10,825 nucleotides of DNA, from the NCBI GenBank assembly GCA_007136585.1, contig SLGR01000181.1, forward strand, positions 1 to 10,825. The letters run 5' to 3'. Positions 1 to 9,700 of the stretch are shown piece by piece. The notes beneath the pieces are model-generated. The model worked only from the letters and a program-made list of their open reading frames with translations. It had not been told where the DNA came from and ran no database searches. Within the stretch, counting starts at the first letter, position 1. Each line of letters begins with the position of its first letter. The translations under genes and the position numbers were made by a program. The stretch comes from Candidatus Sumerlaeota bacterium. GTDB taxonomy: Bacteria > CG03 > SLGR01.

Positions 1-756
1 CTCCGGACCCGCGGTTACCGGACAAGGGAGGAGAAAAGGCTCGAAAAATACAGGGAAATCGCGCGGGACTGGGCTGATATATTCACCGCCGAGAACGAAC
101 TGCCTTTCAGGGTTTACGGCGGGGTGGCTGAAGGAAGGTACGGTAAGTACAGGAAAATAAAGGAAAAGGAGTGGCCGGCGCTTAAGGAATCCCTGAACCG
201 GGAGCTTGAGCGGCTGGGGTTTGAACTTATCCCTGAAGGAGTAAGCAGGGTAGGGCAGGCCGTAATAGACCGCTATTTCAATGATCCCGTAAGCATAGGC
301 CTGGCAAGAGGGGAGCTCCTATTAAGAGACTCTCACGTTATACGGAATCCTTCATACGACCCGGTTGATGAGATACTGGATAAGGTTATCCGCTCCGCTG
401 AGGAAGCCCTTAAAACCGCTTCGGTCATAAGCCGGCTGGAAGGGCACGCGGAGTTTGAGACTGTCGGCGGGGCGGGGAGGTACCTGGTGCAGCGCGGGCA
501 CCTTGAGATATCCTCCGGGTACGCGGATCTCACTCTTATGAGGGATATAGATACCGGCGCGATTGTATACGGAGCCGCTTACGAGCGCGTTATCAGCCCT
601 GAGGGCGGGTATATGAGCCGCTCCCTGGACGCTTTCCAGCTTCAGCGTCTTCTTGAGCGCGAGCGCTACGAGACCGGTCCTCCGGTCGCGGTTACCCCTG
701 CCCGGAAGACCCTCGCTGCCGAAAAACTCTACGCCGATCCGGATGAGGATATTACC
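1..756 (+). other. Unassigned segment before the swivel domain (residues 1-252)
   Basis: I recognise no family here. The first 75 residues are highly charged and look helical (many Glu, Arg and Lys). Residues about 78-250 are mixed alpha/beta with well-formed hydrophobic strands, for example GLARGELLLRDSHVI at 100-114 and a Tyr/Gly-rich part at 155-206. It runs straight into the swivel domain with no obvious low-complexity linker. In glucan/water dikinases the part before the His domain carries substrate-binding modules, so this could be a substrate-binding region. That is inference from position only. Confidence 0.5.
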
Positions 757-3700
757 GGTCTCACGATACGCGGCCTTGCCGCTTCAAGAGGGAGCGGGAA
801 CCCCGTTTCCGGAAAACTGACTTTTGAGCCTGTTGCTTCAAATGAAGAAAACAGGATTTACGCCGCGCCTTTCACCACACCGGATGATATTTCAACCATC
901 AAGAATTCGCTTGCTGTTCTCACTACGGGGGGAGGGGTTCTCTCCCATGCCGGGATAAGCGCAAGGGAATTTGGAATTCCCGCTCTTATAACCCCCTCTC
1001 TCATATGGAAGGAAGAGGGAGATGAGAAGCGCCTTGAAGGCACCCTTACCCGCCCCGCCGGGTACCGTCTTAATGAGCGCGGGGTATGGGTTTCCGGGTC
1101 TCTCTCTGAGAGAAGGTTCACCCTGCGTGAGGGTGATATCATAACAGCTGACGGAGCTAAAGGGGCTCTTACCCCGTATACCGGAAGAGTATCGGAGGAT
1201 ATAAAGAAGGTTTTCCGGCATATTACGGGCCTTAGAAACTTCTCGGGTCTGCGGAGAAGTATTTCTCTCTGGAGGCTTCTCAGGCAGATACGTTCCGCGG
1301 AGAGTTTTGAGGTTCCGCGCTTTGTACTGGACGAGCTTACTTCCCGCGGAAAGATTGATGATATCTCCCATGCGGAGAGAGTTATAAGGGCTCTCAGCCG
1401 GAACCGTTTTCTCTCAGAGGAGTGGGAGAGTTACCGTGAGGCTATGATGAAAAATCTTCGCCGGCAGGCGGCGGCCCTGGTGGAAGGTTTCAGGGAATCC
1501 CTCCCGCACGAAGCCTCTGATATATCCCGGATAGATAACTTAAGGGAAAGGAGTTTAAGGGAACTTGAGAATATCCGGAGCCTGGCCCTGTTATTCTCGG
1601 GCGGATCCGAGCTTACAGATTTTCCCGGCGGAGAGGTTATAGACAGGATCTCACTTAAAAAATCCCTGGAGGTTCTTGACCGGATCCACGGTGAAATGGA
1701 CAGGGTGATGACGGAAGAGGATACTTCTCTAAGGCGGCTCAGAATACTCGCCCGCCGCGCTTCCGGAAGCAGGGAGGCGGCGGAATCTTTAAAGAGAAGT
1801 GATTTTATAACCGCGCTTGAGGAATTAGAAGGCCGGTTAAGGGAAGTTGAGACTGTCAAAAGAAAGGCCGCTGAAAGAGAGAGGCGTAGAATAATACCCC
1901 TTTCGGAACTTGATGAGGATCTCACGCGCATTTCAGGGGGAAAGAACGTAAAACTGGGGATGATAAAATCGGCCCTTGACGCAATAAGAGAGAACCTTGA
2001 CGAGACGGGGCTTTCTCTTGAGGTGCCCGGAGGGTTTGCTGTTACAACCTCGGCCTACACTGATTTTCTGGAAAATAACGGGATAAGGGATGAGGTGGAG
2101 CGCATCGCTTCCGATAAGGATATCCCGGCCCGGGAGAAAGCCCGCAGGATCCGGGGCCTGATACTCGGGGCTTCCTTTAACACAGGAGAGGGGCCCGGAA
2201 AAGAGATACTGGAGGCCTTTGATAAATACCTGAAAGAATCCCGGTCCGAGTACTTCGCTGTGCGTTCATCCGCCGTTCAGGAGGATACCTCGGAGGCTGC
2301 TTACGCGGGCATGGGAGATACCCGTCTCTATGTCAGCAGGGAAGGGCTTCTTGAGAGTATAAAGGAGGTCTTCGCCTCCGTCTGGAACGAGAGGTCGATA
2401 CTTTACCGTCGGGAGAAAGGTGTGGAGCCGATGGATGTCCGTCAGGCTGTGCTGGTCCAGGAGATGGCGGACTCGGAGATATCCGGTATAGTATTCAGCG
2501 TTGACCCCGTGAGCGGAAGCTCCGGACGAGTGCTGATAAACGCTTCCTGGGGGCTCGGGGAAGCTGTAGTCTCGGGGCTGGTGCAGCCGGACCAGTATAT
2601 TTTGTCAAAATCTTCCGGTAAAGAAGTTGAACCCCCTCTTATAGGTTCAAAACGGGTTAAGATAACCCGTAAAACCTCAGAGCCCGGCACAAAGACCGCG
2701 TATGTTGACAGGGAGTCACGCCTGGCCCGGGCTTTAACACCCGGTCAGGCGGAAGCCCTTACAGCCATCGCTGCCGCCCTGGAGGAATTTTTCGGAACCC
2801 CGCAGGATATAGAGTTCGGTATAGCTCAGGATAAGATATATATTCTACAGTCCAGACCTGTAACCGCCTTAACAGAACCCGGGGAACCGGATGTACACTA
2901 TCAGAAACACCCGGCTGCTGCAAGAATCGCTTTTCCGGGAAGCGCCTTCTTCAGGGAGGTTTTCCGTTCAGTCCCCGCTCTGGTAAGAACTGCTTTCCGG
3001 CGCCTTCTGAGAAATGCTGCAGCGCTATACGGAAACCTGGCAAGGGATTACCGGTATAAGAAGGTTCTCAGGGAAATAAACAGCTACTCTGATACGGAAA
3101 TAAACTTAAGCGCGGCTATCAGAAAAATTGATCCCGATAAGCTTAAGGCCCGGGCCGCTAAACTTAACGAGTACCTCATTCCGGTAACACCCGTAACACT
3201 GCGGTATACTCCGGAAAATCTCATCCGCAGACGCGCCATACTCCTTGAGGCGGAGTTGGAGATTTCTGCAGAAAATATCACCCGGCCCCAGCGTCTCTAT
3301 GACGAAATATCCCTGCTTGCCGGGAAGGGGTATTCACCCCGTCTCCTTAAGATACATTTTGAGAACCTGAAGTATTTTAAAAGGTTTTCCGAGACAGAGT
3401 CGGAGAAAGCCGGAGAGCATTTTATAAGGCGCATTCCCAAAATGCTTGAACTGGTGAGTTTTATTCAGAGAGCCGCCGGGTTTCCCGACGCGATTAAATT
3501 CGACCTGCTTAAGATATTTTTAAGGGAAGATTTTTTAAACCGTTCCGGGGACCGGATTCAGAGGCTGCTTATTCCGGGTAATATAAGCGAGATTAAAGAG
3601 GGTTCTCCCGAAGAGGAAAAACTTTTAAAGTACCTCAAAAGGCACGAGAACGGCAGTATAAGAAAAGCGGTCTTCTCCGCTTTAAAGCACCGGGAATATT

Positions 3701-6700
3701 CCACGGATGAGATAAGATTTTATGAACCTGAGGATATAAGCGGAGATTCATACGGCTTTTCCCCCCGCTCCGGATTCTCAGGGCTGATCGAGCGCGCCCT
3801 GCATAAGGCGGGACTGATCAGAAAAACCGGGCCCGAAGAGATGTCTGTTCCCGACGCCTACTCGGACCTGGCCTACAGTAATGTTATTAATTCCCTGTTA
3901 GACGAACTTCGTAATCATAAGATCTCCGGCGAAGTTAAAAATCAAACAGGCGGGGCCGGGTTAAGGGTTAAACTCACCCGTGATCCGGCGCTTATTCAGC
4001 GCGGAGAGTTAAACCCCTTATCCCGGTTTCAGAAAGACTCCGCAAGCGGGGAACTGGTTCTATATGTGCACCAGGCCTTTATGGAAGCTCTTAAGAATAA
4101 GGCGCCCCCGGCGCAGAAGCGCCTCATAAGCCTCCTGGCCTCCTATAACCTCCAGGAGTACCTGCACCGCATAACGAACCTGGGGTACCCCGATGAATTT
4201 TACAGGGATAAACATAAAAAATACAGAGAACTATTCAGTTTTACGGGCGTTCTTTTAAAAACCTACCGGCGTTACGGGATGGAAGGGATAAGGACTGCGC
4301 CGAAAACAATCTCCAAAACCGTAAGGCACGGGCGGCGCGGAAGATATGATATGGAGCTGACCTCCTGGAGCGGCGCCGGGGCGGTTAACAGGATTCTGGA
4401 GAAGGAGAAGCTCGGCGCTATAGTAAGAGAGGCTCTTGAAAAGAACAGGAAGATATACGCCCAGCAGATCTCTTTCAAACCCACATTTATTGCCGTAACA
4501 GGCGGAGAGGCCGGGGAATCCCCCGAACTCTTTTCTGAAGCGGTAAAGGAGATAATCCTATCCGCCGAAACGGGTATCTGGGCCCTGGCGGTCAGGGAAG
4601 ATCTTGTAATTGATATAAGCGATCCTGAGTCTCCCAGGGTTTACGCCGGTGAATCCGCCCTGAGAAAAACCTCCCTTGAGAAAGAAGTCGCTGATCTTAT
4701 GAGAAGGATAGAGGGAAAGAGGAAGGATATCTTTAAGGGAGATAAATACCTTAAGGAATCTATTATTGAGGAGGCTGATGGTGTTGAGTTTTTTAAGGGC
4801 AGGGTTCTGAAAGACTCTCCCTACCCCGCAGCTATCGGGGAAAGCTCCCGAAGCGGTAAAAAGATTCTGGTAACTGGGGAGATAAGGCAGGATGAAGCCG
4901 AGGCCCTTATAGAAGACCTGAAAATGCTTAAGGGGAGAGTCCTGGAAGGGCTGGGCAACGTGATTATTGAACTTAAAGACGGAAAAATTACCGTAAAATC
5001 GGATATCGGATCCGAACGGGACCTGGAGATTATAAGGGGTTTTACTGAAGGGTTTACAGAGATCATAGCCATATCCGATACTCACCTTGCCGCCAAAGGA
5101 GGGGAGGATACGTTCGGGCCCGAGAAGGAGAAGGAACTGATTGAATTCCTTGACCGGGTAATTGAAAACCGGAGCCTTCTTCTTATTAACGGTGATTTTC
5201 TGGAGCTGTGGCGGACTAAATACGGGCATATAAGGCGCTCCTATGAAATGCTTTTTGATAAACTCAGGCAGGTCAGAAAAATAGTGTACGTCGCGGGGAA
5301 TCACGACTGGGACGTTCTTGAAAGTGTTACTGACAGAAAAAGAGCCGAGGCCCTTGCCGCAGCAAAAGAAAACCGGTTCCGGGGCGCTGTTTTCTACGAT
5401 CCCCTCAGCGGAAGGCTGAGTATAGAGGAGGGGAGTTCCTCAGAGTACGCCGGACTTCTTGAACTTCTTAATAAACCCGGGGCTCACGGAAGCAGGGTTC
5501 TTGAGAAGCTGAAAGAAGAGATCAAAGACGGGTTTCGCATTATATTGTCACGAAAATTACCCGAGCCGGGAATAGCGCGGGAAAACGGGGTTTTCTACCT
5601 GGATAAGAGTCTTCTGGGAGAACCCGAAGCTTCGGAGCGGATTTATAAGATGATTGAGGATATACAGCAGACTCTTAACAGGCGTATAAGAGAGGATCTT
5701 CCCAATATTGAGATACTGCCGGTTTATCTGGATGAGTACCGCGGCCTCTACTTTGAGCACGGCCACCAGGGGGATTCCTTTAATACCAGCCGGAGCTGGG
5801 TGGGGCAGATGCTTGCCCAGGCAGGGAAATGGGGCGGGCGCCTTGGCGCTCTCCTGGGATGGCATACCGCCGAAGAATCCGTTACCTACGTTCTGATGAA
5901 ACTGGGACAGTTCTTTCTGCCGGGTATACTGGTAGGAAAGAAGAACTACATAGGGAGACTCCTGGGCGTGGGGAAGATGCTCAAGTGGTACGGGATGGAG
6001 AGGGGTCTTGAGAATAAAGAATGGAATTTATTCCACGGGCATACCCATATCCCCTACGCTCCGGGAGAGGGACATATAAACACATTCTTAAAAGGTTTCG
6101 CGGGGTTCGTTCACGGCAATACCGGCACCTGGACCTCATACCCCCACAAGAGGCTTTCCAGGGAGATAAAATACGGCCTGGGTCGTGACGCTTTCAGAAT
6201 AAGCTACAGCGGGGAGATGACCCTTCACAAGGACGGCGACATAAGCAGGAAACGCCCCCTTGGCCTCTTCCCCCGTATGGCCGGGTTTCTGACATATATG
6301 TTCGGTAGAGACTATCTTGAGTCACACCCCGTGAGCGCCATACTTACAGGGGCCTACTTTGAGGGCGTCCTGCTTTCGGGGTTCTCGGCTCTTATGATAC
6401 CCGCTCTCTTGGGGTTTGCCCAGCCTCTTATGGTATCCCTGGCCGCTGCTCTTATTCCAGCTATTGTATTTGCCGCTCTTCATACGGAAGTGTTTTTTGA
6501 CATACGGGGGAGCCCCGAGAAAGTATGGGGGCGTTCCCTTGGAGAGTCGCTTACAATTCTTACCCCGATATTCATACTGGGATATTTAATGAGCGCGCTG
6601 CCCCTTTCTCTTATGTTTCTTTTTTTCCAGCCATCCCAGGGTTTCGCTGCCGGAGCCATAATAGCTACCGTCTCGCATGTTCTCTATAACCTGTGGGCCC

Positions 6701-9700
6701 AGTATGGCAGTATCAGCCTTCCCCTGGCGCGTATTTCGTATGGCCGGGTAATTGAATATTTCCTTGAATATGCTCTCTTTCCGCTCTCAGTTATGCTGAA
6801 GAGACCTTCACCCCGCGGGGTTCAGGATCTGACTGAGAATATTGAGGTGAAAAATTTAAAACAAGACTTAGTAATAGCGGGATTTTATGAAGAGCAGGGT
6901 CAGGAGATAACTCAGAGAGATGTAGAGTATTTCAGAGGCAGGGGTTTAAATACGGTGGGTGAAGTAAGGGAATTGATACAGGGGATAGGAAAGAAGACCG
7001 GCCCGGCTTTCCTGAGATATTTTATGCGTGGAATTATTGGCGGAATGTACGGAGCAGGACTTGGAACTATTGCGTCCTGGGCTTTTCCAATATTATTTCC
7101 TGTCTTATCAATGCCTTTTTCAATGCTAATCCCGATTATGGCAGGAATGGTCGGGTTTCTTGGAATTATACCTCCGAGGCTGCGGATGCTGACGCCCGGC
7201 GCGAATGAGTATGCTATGCAGCTCTATTTAAGACCTATATATGGTATTACAGACAGAATTCTTGGTGCTCTTGGGAAAAGTGACCCCATAACACCTAACG
7301 ATTTATTTAGGAGTGCGATAATACGAGAACATATTGACGCAAAATATGGGCGCAGGCCTGCAGCTCAGGATGTAATTACCTATATAGAGGCGGGGTTCAA
7401 AACAGTGGGAGATATAGAGGATTATATTACTAAAGAATCTGCGCTAAAAGATATAGAGAAAAAGGATATTGCCAAAATTAAAGGGATAGCTGATAAAGAA
7501 CTTCTTGAAAGACTTAAGCGCGAGAGGGATAAAACAGAAGAAAAAATATTCACTGACACCGAAGAGTTATTAAAGTATTTTTCACCGCTTTTAGTTACAG
7601 AAGATACTGAAGAACAGCAGAAAATTAAGGAGTTTTTCCCGGAAATTTACGGATATCTATATCCTGCTGAGATGCATCTTAATTATGACCTTGAGCAGGC
7701 ACTGCCTGGCAGGGAAAAGAATCTTACATTTGTAAACCATATTTTTGATCGGGGTTTTGGGAGAAAGATATTAGGATTAGAGCAAGGAGATATAAAGATA
7801 TTCCAGGAAGAAACTTCCTTATCCGAGAGTTCCTTTAACCGTGCACTCCGGAAATTTAATGGGTTAGAGCAGGCAGGCCTTCTTCCTTATTTTCGTATCG
7901 CATTTCTTTATCACGATATTTCGAAAGGAGGAGTTGCTGAGCAGCGTTCGTCTTGGTCAAAGATTAAAGGCATTGATATGCTTATCGCCAATGAGGCAGC
8001 CAGTTTAATCCTGAAGAATTTTGCGGTTCCGGGTTCAGATCGTACCGGGCTTTTTGAAAATATTGAATTTCTCAGGGAAAATCCGGATTCTGAGTTGTTG
8101 AATGAGTTTTTTTACAGGCTTATTGCATTGCGGGGTTTTCCAGGGCAGTGGATACGCGGGGAAGTAACATATGATGTATTTCAGGGTTTTACTGACTGGG
8201 TAAGAGATAATTTCAAGGAATTAAAAGAAGTATTTGCTCCTGAGGCTGAAGATGAATTAGCCAGCCAGCGGATCGCCGATATAGTGTATCTTTTTAATTT
8301 TATAGATACCGCTGCAGTGAGAGAAGGCCTTATGACCGACGAGTTAAATAAGAAATTCCTAAGATTCTTTGAAGATTTTAAAGAGGTCATCACTCCGGAC
8401 AGAGGCCAATTTTCTGTAGATTGGCAGGATATTTTTAACAGGAGCTGGGAGAATCTGTCAGATATTGGGGCTAAGCGCAGTTATTTAAAGGATCGCCTTG
8501 GGCGGTTTAGAACAGAGAGGAGAAAATTAGGCGAAGATCCGGAAGAACTTAACCGGGTAATTGACTTTATGGATGAGAAAGTTATAGACGAATTGGTAAA
8601 TGTTCTTGAGAACTTCCAGGGTTGGCATATAGAATCAGCCACCTCCGGACTTACACCTGCAACCCAGATAAAACTCATTGTTTTAGGTATTGTCCTTGCA
8701 GAGCACAGGGGTGTGGATGCTTCCAGCGTTTTTCACATAAATTTCTTTAATCTAATGAAGGTTCTGGCTACAGGCAGGCAGCAGTATAACCATTATAAAC
8801 TAAGAATTGTTGAAGCATTTCTTAGAAAATTTTCATTTGAAGATATTTTATTTGACCAGGAAACATTAAAGATCTTTGATAAAAAAGAATTAATAGAAGA
8901 AGTTAGCCCTTTAATAGCATTGGATATGGAGATCGATGGAGACAAAGCTATTTCCTTTGACTTCAATTTAACAGAAGAGGCCCAGAGCTTACTAAGTTTG
9001 GTTGCGAAATATGAGATGCAAAATTCAGTGAAGTTTCATCAGGCGCTAAAACTGCTTCTAGATATTTATGGGTTAAGGAAGGACGAGTTTGACCGTGTGA
9101 GCAACGAGATGCTCTATTTGGAGACTATGGAGGCAGGCAGGAATGATAAGTCCAGGTTAGCAGGATATGCGAAAGGACCCACTGTTGTAGACATAGGGCC
9201 GGCTGGAGGAGCTATACTGGGTATACTTGAGAATAATAAGGATAAACAGAATATAGAACGGATAGTAGGTGTGGATATTTCAGAAGAAGCTCTTAATGAT
9301 TTAAAACAGATGAAAAGAAAAAAGGGCTGGAGCAGTGTGGAATTAGTAAAAGGAGATGCCTATGAGTTGGGAGAAGTTTTAGATAATGCCGGCATTTCAT
9401 CTCCTGATACTATAATATTCAGTTCAGTGCTTCATGAAATCTACAGTTATATAGAAATAGATGGGCAAAAGTTTAATATTGAGTCAGTAAAGGACTTATT
9501 AAAGGAATCTTTGCGTGTGCTTGCACCTGACGGCAGGATTCTGCTTCGTGATGGCGTCACACCGGAAGACGGCGATGAATTCCAGATTATGGAACTGTAT
9601 GGAGAAGAGAATAAGGAAATTTTTGATAGTTATGTAAATAACTTTGAAGGCAGAGTGATTGAATATGAAGTTATTTCAGAGGATAAAGAAAATAATACAT

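Noticed and set aside
892-1371. 159-codon minus-strand open frame
   Set aside because: It is antisense to the swivel domain with its catalytic His and shows no recognisable motif; a shadow.
1431-1931. 166-codon Ser/Arg-rich minus-strand open frame
   Set aside because: Its low-complexity Ser/Arg composition is the reverse complement of the Glu/Arg/Leu-rich helical linker on the + strand.
2872-4320. PEP/pyruvate-binding TIM barrel expected after a PEP-synthase ATP-grasp domain
   Set aside because: No barrel motifs are seen; the sequence is helical and unrelated by eye.
4378-4440. Internal ATG or GTG codons preceded by GGAG-like text as separate gene starts
   Set aside because: GGAG strings are common across this GC-rich coding sequence (GAG/GGA codons), and no stop codon precedes any of them to end an upstream gene.
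4558-5304. 248-codon open frame on the minus strand
   Set aside because: It lies opposite the continuous + frame, including the phosphatase DxH and GD motifs, and shows no domain of its own. Its openness follows from the codon bias of the + strand gene.
5708-6011. Two overlapping + strand open frames of about 60 codons
   Set aside because: Both are out of frame inside the metallophosphatase, between its EHGH and GHTH blocks, and look like chance frames.
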